Counted from the stretch's first letter, positions 9,801 through 19,083 are shown. The stretch: DNA of 64,000 nucleotides from Pseudacidovorax sp. NFM-22 (GCF_021401245.1 NZ_JACBFY010000008.1:1-64000); one strand, 5' to 3'. The notes: generated by a model not told the origin, from the letters alone. Program-made: numbers and translations.

Positions 9801-10970
9801 TCAGCCCAGCGTGTCGTACACGCCCTTCTCGAAGCGGTAGAGCAGCTCCATCACCCGCGCATCCGCGAAAGGGAAGGTCTGCGTGGCTAGCAGCCCGGCG
9901 ATGCCGGTCTGCGGATCGATCCAGAAGAAGCTGTTGGCCAGGCCCGCCCACGACAGGCTGCCGGCGGGCCGGCCGGTGGGCGCCGGTTGCTCGTTGATCT
10001 GGAAGGCCAGGCTCCAGCGCTTGGTGATGCCGGGAAAGAACTCCGCATCGGCCGTGAGCGGGATGGCCGCCTTGAGCAGGCTCACGCGCGCATTGCCGAT
10101 CTGGTTGAGCGACAGGTGCGTGGTCACCGTCTCGGGCCGCAGCACGCGCTCGCCGTCGAGCTGGCCCAGGTTGAGCACCATGCGCATGAAGCGCGCGTAG
10201 TCGCCCATGGTGCTGTAGAGCCCGCCGCCGCCCATGTGGAATTCGGGCTCCTGCGCGATCTCGAAGGGGAAGGGCGCGAAGGCGCCGTCCTCGCCGCGCA
10301 GATGCACGCCGGCCAGGCGCTGGCGCATGTCGGGCGTGATGCGGAAGCCGGTGCTCGCCATGCCCAGCGGCTCCCAGAGGTTCTGGCGCATGAACTTGCC
10401 CAGCGTCAGGCCGCTGACGGCCTCGACCATGCGGCCGGCCCAGTCGATGCCCACGCCGTATTCCCAGCGCTCGCCGGGGTCGGCCACCAGCGGCAGCCTC
10501 AGGGCCTTGAGCTGGCAGCCGATGACGCCGGGGATGTCCAGCGCCGCCTGCACCTTCTGCATGTCGGGGTTCCAGATCTCGTAGCTGCAGCCGGAACTGT
10601 GCGAGAGCAGGTGGCGCAGCGTGATCGGCCGCCTGGGCGGCCGGGTGGTCGGCCGGCCCTCGGCGTCGAAGCCGGTCAGCACGCCCAGTTCGCCGATGGC
10701 GGGCACCACGCGGGCAGCGGGCGCGTCCAGGTCGAGCAGGCCGCGCTCCACGCACTGCACGGCCGCCACCGAGGTGATGGCCTTGGTCATGGAGGCGATC
10801 CAGAGCACGGTGTCGGGCGTCATGGCGACGCCGCTGCCGAGCTGGCGCTCGCCGGCGGCGCCTTCGTAGCGCAGGCCGTCGCGGTCGGCCACGAGGGCCA
10901 CCACGCCGGGGGCCTGGCCGCTGGCCACGCCTTCGGCCAGGATCGTGTCGAGGGTCGTCTTGAGGGTCAT
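9801..10970 (-). CDS. Serine hydrolase of the class C beta-lactamase/esterase family
   Basis: The 389-residue product has the beta-lactamase-fold active site SxxK as SMTK (Ser60, Lys63), followed by the second motif around GERWEYGVGIDW, where a Tyr starts a YGV in place of the YxN usual in true AmpC. HLLSHSSG and a late MGGGGLYSTMGDYARFM region are typical of the esterase/D-alanyl-peptidase subgroup (PF00144). There is no evident signal peptide, so it is more likely a cytoplasmic esterase than a beta-lactamase. A GGAGACAGAC ribosome binding site supports the ATG at 10970. An AraC-type gene lies upstream on the same strand, but no regulatory link can be shown. Confidence 0.85.
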   Translation of the reverse strand: MTLKTTLDTILAEGVASGQAPGVVALVADRDGLRYEGAAGERQLGSGVAMTPDTVLWIASMTKAITSVAAVQCVERGLLDLDAPAARVVPAIGELGVLTGFDAEGRPTTRPPRRPITLRHLLSHSSGCSYEIWNPDMQKVQAALDIPGVIGCQLKALRLPLVADPGERWEYGVGIDWAGRMVEAVSGLTLGKFMRQNLWEPLGMASTGFRITPDMRQRLAGVHLRGEDGAFAPFPFEIAQEPEFHMGGGGLYSTMGDYARFMRMVLNLGQLDGERVLRPETVTTHLSLNQIGNARVSLLKAAIPLTADAEFFPGITKRWSLAFQINEQPAPTGRPAGSLSWAGLANSFFWIDPQTGIAGLLATQTFPFADARVMELLYRFEKGVYDTLG

Positions 10971-11130
10971 GTCTGTCTCCTGTGTCGTTGGAAGCGCACC
11001 CGCCGGCGTACGCACGCGGGCGCGGCGGCCGCGCGGGCGGCCTGCCGGAAAAAAGTCTAGGAAGCCGGGGCGCCGGCGGCTCGCCGTATCGCGCCAACCG
11101 GCTGGCCGCTGCGTGCCAGCGCGCAAGCGC

Positions 11131-12078
11131 CTAGCGCAGGGCCTGGGCGCGGAAGGCGGCGGGCGCGATGCCGCGCTGGCGCAGGAACTGCCGTGCGAAG
11201 TGCGAGGCATCGGCAAAGCCGCATCGCCGGCCGATCTCGGCCACGCCCAGGTGGCGCAGGCGTGGTTGCACCAGCATGCCGGCGGCGGCCTCCACGCGCA
11301 GCGCCATCAGCGTGGGCAGGAAGCCGCGGCCCCCGGCCGCCATGGCGCGGTGCAGGGCGCGCAGCGACACGCCCGCTTCGGTGGCGACCTCGGCGGCCGT
11401 CAGCCCGGGTTGCATGAAGCGCGCGCGCAGCACGCCGAGGATGCGGGCCTGCGCATCGGCCGGCTCGGGCTGCGCCGGCGCGTGCGCATCGCCCAGCAGC
11501 GAGAGCAGGCCGCCGAGCTGGGCCTCGATCAAGGCGTCATGGTCGGCCGGCTGTTGGCGCAAGGCCCGGGGCACCAGCGCCTCCTTGACGCCGCGCAGCG
11601 CCAGGCCCCAGCCGGCGTCGGCGCGCAGCGGCCGGCCGATGAGCCGGGCCGGGTCGGCCACCCAGTGGGCCACCCAGTCGATGGGCAGCTCGATGGACAG
11701 GTCGTCCAGCCCTGCGCCGAAGTCGAAGGCATAGGGCTCGCGCGAGTCGATCAGCACCGCATCGCCCGGCTGCAGCAGGGCCATGTGGCCGGCCTGGGCG
11801 GCGCGCCAGGGCAGGCGCGGCTGGGAGAGCAGGTAGTAGGCGTTGTGCTGGCTGCGTGCGATGTCGGCCGCGCCGCGCACGATCTTCTGTGGCGTGCCGC
11901 GCGCCTGGTGCGGCAGGATGCGCTGCAGGGCACAGCGCTCGATGCTGCCGAAGAAGCCGTCGCGTTGCAGCGGCACGGCGTCCATCTCCAGCACGGTGGC
12001 ATGCAGCGCATCGCGCCAGCCGCGCAGCCGCTGGGGCTCGGGCAGGCTTTCCGAAGACCAGGAACAGAGGTTTCTCAT
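11131..12078 (-). CDS. AraC family transcriptional regulator
   Basis: This 315-residue regulator has a C-terminal AraC-type DNA-binding domain with two helix-turn-helix motifs: GLTAAEVATEAGVSLRALHR (about residue 226) and VAEIGRRCGFADASHFARQF (about 280). The N-terminal 200 residues resemble the AraC-binding-like domain 2 found in FeaR-type activators, including ARSQHNAYYLLSQ and LQPGDAVLIDSREPY. It sits between two hydrolase genes on the same strand, and could regulate either one or an unlinked target. The ligand is unknown. Confidence 0.88.
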   Translation of the reverse strand: MRNLCSWSSESLPEPQRLRGWRDALHATVLEMDAVPLQRDGFFGSIERCALQRILPHQARGTPQKIVRGAADIARSQHNAYYLLSQPRLPWRAAQAGHMALLQPGDAVLIDSREPYAFDFGAGLDDLSIELPIDWVAHWVADPARLIGRPLRADAGWGLALRGVKEALVPRALRQQPADHDALIEAQLGGLLSLLGDAHAPAQPEPADAQARILGVLRARFMQPGLTAAEVATEAGVSLRALHRAMAAGGRGFLPTLMALRVEAAAGMLVQPRLRHLGVAEIGRRCGFADASHFARQFLRQRGIAPAAFRAQALR

Positions 12079-12186
12079 GGGCGACCTCGGCAGCGGACGG
12101 GAGGCCGAGCATACGTCCGGCGGCGTGCGGCGAGGCTGACGCCGGAGACGGGCGCTGCTTCGTCGGGCGCGCGACGTGCAGGGTGA

Positions 12187-12906
12187 TCAGCGCAGGAAGG
12201 GCGCCAGCCAGCGCAGCAGCGCCGCGTTCACCGCCTCCGGCGCTTCCATGGTGAGCATGTGGCCTGCCTCGGCCAGCCACACCACCTCGGCCTGCGGGAT
12301 CAGCGCCGCCATCGCGTGCGTGCAGTCGGGCGGTGTGAGACGGTCGGCCTCGCCGCACATCAGCAGCACGGGGCAGCGCAGGTCGCCCAGGTGCAGCCGC
12401 GCATCGGGCCGCGCCATGACGGCGCGGTTCTGGCGGATCAGCTGTTCGGCGCCGGCATCCAGCACCATGGCCAGGTAGCGCTGCACCAGGGCCGGGTCCG
12501 TGGCATTCGTCGGATGGAAGGCGAAGGCCACGTTGGCGCGGATCACCGCCTCGGCGCGGCCGGCGGCGAACTCCTCGATGGCGGCGCTGCGCAGCGCATG
12601 CATCTCCGGCGTTTCCGGCAGGGGCGAGGTGCCGAGCAGCGCCAAGCCGGCGATGCGCCCGGGCGCCTGGCGTGCGGCCTCCATGGCCACCATGCCGCCC
12701 ATGGAGGCACCGGCCAGCAGCAGCGGGCCGTCCTCCTGCGCCAGCAGCGCGGCGGCCATGGCTTCGATGGTGTCGTGGTGGCGGCTGACGTCGGCCACAC
12801 GGGGGCGCAGCGCGGCCGGCATGGCCGGCATCTGTGCCTCCCACAGGCGTTCGTCGCAGGCAAGGCCGGGCAGGAAGACGAGGCGGGGCAGGGCGGTGTC
12901 GGACAT
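12187..12906 (-). CDS. Alpha/beta hydrolase
   Basis: The 239-residue product is a compact alpha/beta hydrolase. The oxyanion region is LVFLPGLACDERLW, the nucleophile elbow is GASMGG with Ser68, an acid candidate lies in MCGEADRLTPP, and the catalytic His is in EAGHMLTMEAPE near the C-terminus. No signal peptide is present. The substrate cannot be told from sequence; homologues are often labelled as generic esterases or lactonases. It lies upstream of the AraC-type gene on the same strand with a 108-base gap. Confidence 0.85.
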   Translation of the reverse strand: MSDTALPRLVFLPGLACDERLWEAQMPAMPAALRPRVADVSRHHDTIEAMAAALLAQEDGPLLLAGASMGGMVAMEAARQAPGRIAGLALLGTSPLPETPEMHALRSAAIEEFAAGRAEAVIRANVAFAFHPTNATDPALVQRYLAMVLDAGAEQLIRQNRAVMARPDARLHLGDLRCPVLLMCGEADRLTPPDCTHAMAALIPQAEVVWLAEAGHMLTMEAPEAVNAALLRWLAPFLR

Positions 12907-13025
12907 GCGGCCATTGTTGCAGCGGCCGTCGCGCGGTGCGCCATCGGCATAGGCTGCACGGCCAGCAGCCAGCGCGGTGCTGGCTGCCTAGACTGCGCGT
13001 CGATCCAACGCCGGAGCCCCTTTCC

Positions 13026-13640
13026 ATGAACCTGGTCCAACGCGTGCAGGACATCCTGCTGCGCCCCAAGCACACTTGGCCCGAGATCGAGGCCGAATCC
13101 ACCGACGCGGCCACGCTCTACCGCGAGTACGTGCTGATCCTGGCGGCGATCCCGGCCATTGCCGGCTTCATCGGCCTGTCGATCATCGGGGCCGGCGCGT
13201 TTGGCGTCAGCTTCCGGCTGCCCATCGTGACGGGGCTGGTGCAGGCGGTCGTGAGCTATGGGCTGTCGCTGGTGATGGTCTATGTGCTGGCGCTGATCGT
13301 GGACGCGCTGGCGCCCAGCTTCGGCGGGCAGCGCAGCCCGATCCAGGCCCTCAAGCTGGTGGCCTATGCCAGCACCGCCGGCTTCGTGGGCGGCATCTTC
13401 GGCCTGCTGCCCTCGCTTGCGGTGCTGGGGGCGCTGGTGGGCCTCTATTCGGTCTATCTCTTCTACACCGGCGTGCCGGTGCTCATGAAATGCCCGGCGG
13501 ACAAGGCGCTGGTCTACACAGTGGTGTTCGCGCTGTGCGCCATCGTGGCCTCGCTGGTGCTGGGTGCGCTGCTGTCGGTGTTCACACCCGCTCCTCGCAT
13601 GCCGGTGGGGGCCTTGCCCCTGGCTCTGCCTCTGGCTTGA
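13026..13640 (+). CDS. Yip1-like integral membrane protein
   Basis: The 204-residue product is mostly hydrophobic with about five membrane segments: near residues 36-58, 66-92, 115-145, and two close to the C-terminus. The start (NLVQRVQDILLRPKHTWPEIEAE) and the arrangement match bacterial Yip1-domain proteins (PF04893), whose function is unknown. The ORF begins at ATG 13026 just after a GGAGCCCC sequence. It is followed 39 bases later by the histidine phosphatase gene on the same strand. Confidence 0.8.
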   Translation: MNLVQRVQDILLRPKHTWPEIEAESTDAATLYREYVLILAAIPAIAGFIGLSIIGAGAFGVSFRLPIVTGLVQAVVSYGLSLVMVYVLALIVDALAPSFGGQRSPIQALKLVAYASTAGFVGGIFGLLPSLAVLGALVGLYSVYLFYTGVPVLMKCPADKALVYTVVFALCAIVASLVLGALLSVFTPAPRMPVGALPLALPLA

Positions 13641-13679
13641 CAGGAACAGGGCCGGCCCGCCATGGACAATGGCCGGCGC

Positions 13680-14351
13680 ATGCCCACCGACCTGATCCTC
13701 ATCCGCCATGGCGAGACGGACTGGAACCGCGAATTGCGCTTCCAGGGCCACATCGACGTTCCCCTCAACGACACCGGCCACGAGCAGGCGCGGCGCCTGG
13801 GCCTGGCCCTGGCGCACGAGCCGGTGCGCCACATCGTCTGCAGCGACCTGCTGCGCACCCAGCAGACGGCGGCGCCCGCGGCGCAGCAGCTGGGCCTGCC
13901 GGTGCGCACCACGGTCACGCTGCGCGAGCAGTCCTTCGGCGTGGGCGAGGGCCTGCGGGCCGAGGAGATCCGCGAGAAGCATCCCGAAGCCTGGGACGGC
14001 TGGCTGCGCTTCGAGGCCGACCGCTCGCTGCCGGGCGGCGAGAGCACGCGGCAGTTCCATGCCCGCGCGATACAGGCTCTGGCCGACATCGCCGCGCAGT
14101 ACACGGAGGGCCCGGTGCTGGTGGTCACGCATGGCGGCGTGCTCGACATGGTCTGGCGCACGGTGCACGGCCTGGGCCTGGACGGGCCGCGGCAGAGCGA
14201 CATTCCCAATGCCGGCATCAACCGCATCCGCATCGACGACCCGGCGAGGCCCGAGGCGCTGGTCATCGTCGGCTGGGCCGAGACGGCGCACCTGCAAGGC
14301 CTGGGCCCGCAGCCCAGCTACGACCAGCGGCGGCATCTCAAGCTGGGTTGA
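13680..14351 (+). CDS. Histidine phosphatase family protein (phosphoglycerate mutase-like)
   Basis: This 223-residue protein carries the LIRHGETDWN phosphohistidine motif (RHG) at residues 8-10, then FQGHIDVPLND, the SDLLRTQQTA block, and a late VVTHGGVLDM with the second catalytic His. These features are shared by cofactor-dependent phosphoglycerate mutases, CobC and generic phosphatases. Chain length and the FGVGEGL segment fit GpmB-type broad phosphatases. An in-frame ATG at 13662, preceded by an AGGAACAGGG sequence, would add six residues and is a fair alternative start. Confidence 0.85.
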   Translation: MPTDLILIRHGETDWNRELRFQGHIDVPLNDTGHEQARRLGLALAHEPVRHIVCSDLLRTQQTAAPAAQQLGLPVRTTVTLREQSFGVGEGLRAEEIREKHPEAWDGWLRFEADRSLPGGESTRQFHARAIQALADIAAQYTEGPVLVVTHGGVLDMVWRTVHGLGLDGPRQSDIPNAGINRIRIDDPARPEALVIVGWAETAHLQGLGPQPSYDQRRHLKLG

Positions 14352-14359
14352 ACTGCGGC

Positions 14360-15292
14360 ATGAACCACGTCTGGATCGACACCGACCTCGGTTTCGACGA
14401 CCTGGCCGCCGTGATCACGGTGGCGCAGCAGCCGGCCTGGACCATCGACGGACTCTCCCTGGTGGCCGGCAATGCGCCGCTGCCGGTGGTGACGGACAAC
14501 GCCCTGCGCGCGGCGCACTGCTTCGGCTGGCGCATGCCGATCCATGCGGGCTGCGCGGCGCCGCTTGTGGGCACGCTGGTCACGGCGCAGAACATCCTGG
14601 GCGACGACGCGATGGCCTCGGCTGGCGAGCAACTGCCGCCTGCGCGCGCGGTGCTCGATGCGCTGCCTGCGGTCGATGCCCTGGCCGCCTGGCTGCGCCA
14701 GGCCGACGCGCCGGCCACCGTGCTGGCCCTGGGCCCGCTCACCAACATCGCCACGCTGTTGCAGCGCGACGCCACGCTGGCACCGCGCATCGGCCGGCTG
14801 GTCTGGATGGGCGGCAGCGCCGGCCCGGGCAACCACACGGCCGCGGCCGAGTTCAATGCCGCGGTGGACCCGGAGGCCATCAACGTCGTGCTCGATGCCG
14901 GCGTGCCGCTGGAGATGGTGGGCCTGGATGCCTGCCGCCAGGTGCGCGTGCATGCCGACGATGCGCAGCGCCTGCGTGATCTGGGTACGCCGCGCGGCCG
15001 GCTGCTGGGCGACCTGCTGCTGGGCTATGTGCGCATCGCCAGCCCCGACGGCCGCCTGCCCATGTCGCTGTACGACCCCACGGCCGCTGCGGCGCTGGTG
15101 GACGCCGACTGCATGCAGTGGCGCCCGGCCCATGTGGTGGCCGAGTGCGAGGGCCGCCACACCCGCGGCATGACCGTGGTGGAGTGGCGCGTGCCGCGCA
15201 AGGCCACGGCCAATGCGCGGGTGGCCCACATCGCCGACGAGGCGCGCGTGCGGCGCGTGGTGCTGGACGCCCTGGCCGCCGCCGCGGTCTGA
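14360..15292 (+). CDS. Nucleoside hydrolase (inosine-uridine preferring family)
   Basis: The 310-residue product has the calcium-binding aspartate cluster at its N-terminus as DTDLGFDDLAA (family consensus DxDxGxDD), then VAGN, a central LGPLTNIATLL, VWMGGSAG, and a C-terminal MSLYDPTAAAAL containing the second metal Asp. These enzymes hydrolyse the N-glycosidic bond of ribonucleosides. The gene starts 8 bases after the phosphatase gene and is followed by an adenosine deaminase-like gene, which together suggests nucleoside salvage. Base specificity cannot be assigned from motifs. Confidence 0.9.
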   Translation: MNHVWIDTDLGFDDLAAVITVAQQPAWTIDGLSLVAGNAPLPVVTDNALRAAHCFGWRMPIHAGCAAPLVGTLVTAQNILGDDAMASAGEQLPPARAVLDALPAVDALAAWLRQADAPATVLALGPLTNIATLLQRDATLAPRIGRLVWMGGSAGPGNHTAAAEFNAAVDPEAINVVLDAGVPLEMVGLDACRQVRVHADDAQRLRDLGTPRGRLLGDLLLGYVRIASPDGRLPMSLYDPTAAAALVDADCMQWRPAHVVAECEGRHTRGMTVVEWRVPRKATANARVAHIADEARVRRVVLDALAAAAV

Positions 15293-15362
15293 GCCCGAGC
15301 CCTGCGCTCGGTCGGGCGCTGCGCATCACGCTCACCGAGGCGCCCCGCACTACGATGCCCCG

Positions 15363-16403
15363 ATGACCGACGCGCTCACCGACTTCTGCCACGCCCTGCC
15401 CAAGGTGGAACTGCATTGCCACCTGCTGGGCACCGTGCGCCACGCCACCTTCAGCGACCTGGCGCGGCGCGCGCAGGCGGCCATCACCCAACCCGAGATC
15501 GACGCCTTCTACATCCGCGGCGAGAAGCCGGTCGGTGTGCTCAAGGCCCTGCGCACGCTGGACGCGCAGCTCATCCGCTCGCCTGACGACCTGCACCGGC
15601 TGACCTACGAATACCTGCAGGACGCCGCCGCCCACACCGTGCGCTATGCCGAGTTCTTCTGGAACCCCACGGGCACCGCGCAGAAGTCGGGCATCGCCTA
15701 TCCGCAGGCGCTGGCCGCCATCGTGTGCGCCATCCATGACGCCCAGGCGGACCACGGCATCGTGGGCCGGCTGATCCCCGCCATCGACCGCGAGGCCTCG
15801 CCCGAGGCCGCGGTGGAGATGGTCGAGTGGGTGCGTGCGCACCGCGTGGACGAGGTGGTGGGCATCGGCATCGACTACAGCGAGATCGACCACCCGCCCG
15901 AATGGTTCGCACCCGCCTATGCGCTGGCGCGCGAGGCCGGGCTCAAGACCACGGCCCACGCCGGCGAGTTCGGCATGCCCTGGACCAACGTGCGCACCGC
16001 GGTCGATCTGCTGAAGGTGGACCGCATCGACCACGGCTACACCATCGTCGATGCGCCCGACTTCGCGCGCGAGTGCGCCGAGCGCGGCATCGTCTTCACC
16101 GTGGTGCCGACCAATTCCTACTACCTGCGCACCCTGCCGCCCGAGCGCTGGGCGCTGGACCACCCCATCCGCCGCATGCCGGGCCTCGGCCTGCGCATCC
16201 ATCCCAACACCGACGACCCGACGTTGCACCTGGTCACGCCCACGCAGGCCTGGCGCAAGATGGTGAGCGACTTCGGCTTCACGCGCGAGGACCTGCGTGG
16301 CTTCATGCTCAATGGCCTGGACGCGGCCTGGATCGACGACAGTACGCGCCGCGACTGGCGGGCAGCGTTCACGCGCGAGTTCGATGCGCTGACGGTGGCG
16401 TGA
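15363..16403 (+). CDS. Adenosine deaminase family protein
   Basis: The 346-residue product is a zinc amidohydrolase of the adenosine/adenine deaminase family. Metal and catalytic residues are visible: KVELHCHLLGT near residue 15 (consensus HxHLxG), TTAHAGEFG near 200 with the zinc His and catalytic Glu, RIDHGYTI near 225, and HPNTDDPT near 280 with the Asp pair. The first motif ends in Leu-Gly-Thr rather than the usual Asp-Gly-Ser, so it may belong to a divergent subgroup. Adjacent to a nucleoside hydrolase, it could convert adenosine to inosine before base release. True substrate is uncertain. Confidence 0.85.
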   Translation: MTDALTDFCHALPKVELHCHLLGTVRHATFSDLARRAQAAITQPEIDAFYIRGEKPVGVLKALRTLDAQLIRSPDDLHRLTYEYLQDAAAHTVRYAEFFWNPTGTAQKSGIAYPQALAAIVCAIHDAQADHGIVGRLIPAIDREASPEAAVEMVEWVRAHRVDEVVGIGIDYSEIDHPPEWFAPAYALAREAGLKTTAHAGEFGMPWTNVRTAVDLLKVDRIDHGYTIVDAPDFARECAERGIVFTVVPTNSYYLRTLPPERWALDHPIRRMPGLGLRIHPNTDDPTLHLVTPTQAWRKMVSDFGFTREDLRGFMLNGLDAAWIDDSTRRDWRAAFTREFDALTVA

Positions 16404-16406
16404 AGC

Positions 16407-16718
16407 TCAGAGGTAGTCGTCCTCGCGCTGGTGGCGCAGGGCGGTGACCACGACTTCGCGGTCGCTTTCGATCTGGAACAGGGCCACATAGCCCGAGCCG
16501 CCGAACGGAATGACCAGCTCACGTTCGAGCCGATCGTCGAAGGCGATGCGGCACGTGAAGGGATTGCGCCGCAGGATGGCGAACTCCTGCTGGATGGCAT
16601 CCATGGCGCGCCCGGGAAGGTCGAAGTCGCCGTGCTTCAAGGCCGCGTCGACCAGGAAGTCTTCCAGGCGCTGGAGGTCTTCGAGCGCTTCCGGCGTCAA
16701 CCGGACCGTGTAGCCCAT
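16407..16718 (-). CDS. RelE/ParE family toxin
   Basis: The 103-residue product has the size, basic/aromatic pattern and strand order of the RelE/ParE superfamily: YTVRLTPEALEDLQRLEDFL at the start, NPFTCRIAFDDRLERELVIPFG in the middle, and a terminal VVVTALRHQREDDY. The upstream gene encodes a ribbon-helix-helix-like antitoxin and its stop shares one base with this ATG (TGATG), a standard antitoxin-first operon. Whether it targets gyrase (ParE) or ribosomal mRNA (RelE) cannot be decided here. The gene ends 3 bases from the end of the convergent deaminase gene. Confidence 0.87.
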   Translation of the reverse strand: MGYTVRLTPEALEDLQRLEDFLVDAALKHGDFDLPGRAMDAIQQEFAILRRNPFTCRIAFDDRLERELVIPFGGSGYVALFQIESDREVVVTALRHQREDDYL

Positions 16719-17017
16719 CAGCGGGGAGTCGGTTTCTTGCCGGCGGCCTTCGCCTTTGAAAGGCGAGCTGCCATGCGGCTGCGCATGGCTTCCAGCGCTT
16801 CGTCGGCGTCATGGAGTTCGCCCGTTTCTCGCGCGCGGGCCAACGAAGCGCGCCCCCGGGCGATGAATTCCTGTTGGGCCTGGCGGCGCCGCGCCGCATC
16901 GACAGCGGCGCGCTCGACGAACTGCGACAGGCTTTCGCCTTCGAGCAGCACGTTCTCGATCTGTTGCCTCACGTCGGCCGTGACGCGCACGGGCGGCAGT
17001 TGTGCGTTTTTCAGCAT
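16718..17017 (-). CDS. Antitoxin, ribbon-helix-helix type (YlcI/YnfO-like)
   Basis: The 99-residue product starts with LPPVRVTADVRQQIENVLLEG and continues SLSQFVERAAVDAARRR, a beta strand plus two helices as in ribbon-helix-helix repressors. The C-terminal half is helical and charged (residues 50-99) and would wrap the toxin. It precedes the RelE/ParE toxin with a 1-base overlap. By analogy with the family it should autorepress the operon together with the toxin. Confidence 0.8.
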   Translation of the reverse strand: MLKNAQLPPVRVTADVRQQIENVLLEGESLSQFVERAAVDAARRRQAQQEFIARGRASLARARETGELHDADEALEAMRSRMAARLSKAKAAGKKPTPR

Positions 17018-17038
17018 GTCCGCAGTGTAGTGCAGATG

Positions 17039-18019
17039 CTATGCGTCCAAGCGCTGCGTCGTGCTCGCTCCCCCCATCGACAGCCGGCCCGGATCCGGCA
17101 CCGGTGTCGCCGCCAGCAGCCGCTGGGTGTACGCATGCTGCGGCCGCTCCAGCACCTCGTCGGCGCTGCCGCTTTCGACCACGCGGCCGCCTGTCATGAC
17201 CAGCACGCGGTCAGCCAGGGCGCGGACCACGCCCAGGTCATGCGTGATGAACAGGTAGGCCAGGCCGCGCGCGCGCTGCAGCTCGGCCATCAACCGCAGG
17301 ATCTGCGCACGGATGGAGACGTCCAGCGCCGAGACTGGTTCGTCCGCCACGATCACGGCCGGCTGGGAGGCCAGGGCGCGGGCGATGCCCACGCGCTGGC
17401 GCTGACCGCCCGACAGCTCGTGCGGCAGCCGGTGGCGGAAGTGCGCGGGCGGCAGGCCGACCTGCTCCAGCAGTGCATCCACCTCGCGGGCGCTCGCAGC
17501 CGCGTCGAGTCCGCGGTTGTGGCGCAGCGGCAGGGCCACGCTCTGGCCGATTGTGTGGCGCGGGTTGAGCGAGCCGCCGGTGTCCTGGAAGACGACTTGA
17601 ACCTCGCGGCGGAAGCGCTGCCAGGCGGCGCCGCGCAGCTGCGCCACGTCTTCGCCGCGGAACAGCACCTGGCCGCTGCTGGGCGCCGTGAGGCCCAGCA
17701 GCATGCGACCCAGCGTGGTCTTGCCGCTGCCGCTTTCGCCGACCAGGGCCACCACCTCACCGGGGTGGATCTGCATCGAGACGCCATCGACCGCCAGCTG
17801 GGTCTGGCGCGCGCGCCACAGGCCGCCGGTGCCGCGCTGGGCGAAGCTGCGGCCGACGTCGCGGGCTTCGAGCAGCGGCGCAGTGCTGGCAGCGCGCTGG
17901 GCGTCGGCAGGTGATGGTGCGATGGATGCGTCCACAGGCATCTGCACGCCGGCTATCGGAGAACCCTCTGCATGGCTTGCAGCAGGAGCGCGGCTCGGCG
18001 CGGTCGTGCGGATGCTCAT
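17039..18019 (-). CDS. Peptide/nickel-type ABC transporter ATPase, DppF/OppF-like
   Basis: This is the last gene of a five-gene dipeptide-type importer operon. The 326-residue product has a poorly conserved, Ala/Pro-rich N-terminal extension of about 45 residues, then Walker A GESGSGKTT, Q-loop VFQDTGGSLNP, signature LSGGQRQR, Walker B VIVADEPVSALD and H-loop THD. The C-terminal HAYTQRLLAATPVPDP is the tail seen in OppF/DppF subunits. Its ATG overlaps the stop of the preceding ATPase gene (ATGA). Confidence 0.93.
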   Translation of the reverse strand: MSIRTTAPSRAPAASHAEGSPIAGVQMPVDASIAPSPADAQRAASTAPLLEARDVGRSFAQRGTGGLWRARQTQLAVDGVSMQIHPGEVVALVGESGSGKTTLGRMLLGLTAPSSGQVLFRGEDVAQLRGAAWQRFRREVQVVFQDTGGSLNPRHTIGQSVALPLRHNRGLDAAASAREVDALLEQVGLPPAHFRHRLPHELSGGQRQRVGIARALASQPAVIVADEPVSALDVSIRAQILRLMAELQRARGLAYLFITHDLGVVRALADRVLVMTGGRVVESGSADEVLERPQHAYTQRLLAATPVPDPGRLSMGGASTTQRLDA

Positions 18020-19083
18020 GCGCCAGCCTCCACCGAGCGCCACGCATTGGCGCTGCCACGCTCGGCACTCAGGTGGCAGCGGTCCGCGCCTTCGCCCATG
18101 CCGCTGCCCAGCAGCGCCGGCGGTTGCACGTCGCACAGACCGGGGCGCGCGATGGGGCAGCGCGGATGGAAGCGGCAGCCCGTCGGCCAGCGCCCGGCGA
18201 TGGGCACCGCGCCCGGAATGGAGAACAGCGAATGCGCCCGCGAGCGCGGCGTCAGGATGCTGCCCAGCAGCCCCTGCGTGTAGGGGTGGCGCGGTGCGGC
18301 GAACAGCGGGCCGACGGCCTCCTGCTCGACGATCTCGCCAGCGTACATCACGTTGACGCGCTGGCAGGTCTCGGCCACCACGCCCAGGTCGTGGGTGATG
18401 AGCAGGATGCCCAGGTCCAGCTCGCGCCGCAGCCGCGCCAGCAGTTGCAGGATGCCAGCCTGCACCGTCACGTCGAGCGCGGTGGTGGGCTCGTCGGCGA
18501 TCAGCAGGGCGGGCCGCATGGCCAGTGCCGCCGCGATCAGGATGCGCTGGCGCTGGCCGCCCGACAGCTCGTGCGGGTACTTGCGCGCGGTCTGTGCAGG
18601 CTGGGGCAACTCCATCAGCTCGATCAGCTCGCGCACGCGGGCGTCGAGCCCGTCGGTGCGGCCGTGGGCGCGCAGCGGCTCGGCGATCTGGCGGCCGACG
18701 GGGATCAGCGGGTCGAGGTAGCTGGTCGGGTCCTGGAAGACCATGCCGATGCCCGCGCCGCGCACCTGCCGCAGCGATTCCGCGTCCAGGCCACGCAGGT
18801 CGCGGCCCTGCAGCCGCACCTCGCCCCCGGCCACGCGGGCCAGCGGCGAGGGAAAGAGGTTCATCAGCGCGAAGGCCGTCATCGACTTGCCCGAGCCGGA
18901 CTCGCCCACCAGGCCCACGGCCTCGCCGCGGCGCACGGTGAAGCTCACATCGCGCACCACGCGCAGCGCCTGCGTACCGCGGCCCACGTCGACCGACAGG
19001 CCGCGCACGTCGAGCAGTGGCGGCTCGGCCGACGCGCTTTGCGGATCGCTGCCGAACATCGCGGAGGAGGATGTGCCATTCAT
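18016..19083 (-). CDS. Peptide/nickel-type ABC transporter ATPase, DppD/OppD-like
   Basis: The 355-residue product carries Walker [13 protein letters not shown]-loop [11 protein letters not shown], signature LSGGQRQR, Walker [13 protein letters not shown] and the [10 protein letters not shown]-loop. The C-terminal oligopeptide/dipeptide domain with conserved cysteines ([17 protein letters not shown]) is the hallmark of OppD/DppD-type ATPases; in some members it binds an iron-sulfur cluster. ATGA overlaps join it to the upstream permease gene and the downstream ATPase gene, so all three are probably translated as a coupled set. Confidence 0.94.
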   Translation of the reverse strand: MNGTSSSAMFGSDPQSASAEPPLLDVRGLSVDVGRGTQALRVVRDVSFTVRRGEAVGLVGESGSGKSMTAFALMNLFPSPLARVAGGEVRLQGRDLRGLDAESLRQVRGAGIGMVFQDPTSYLDPLIPVGRQIAEPLRAHGRTDGLDARVRELIELMELPQPAQTARKYPHELSGGQRQRILIAAALAMRPALLIADEPTTALDVTVQAGILQLLARLRRELDLGILLITHDLGVVAETCQRVNVMYAGEIVEQEAVGPLFAAPRHPYTQGLLGSILTPRSRAHSLFSIPGAVPIAGRWPTGCRFHPRCPIARPGLCDVQPPALLGSGMGEGADRCHLSAERGSANAWRSVEAGA

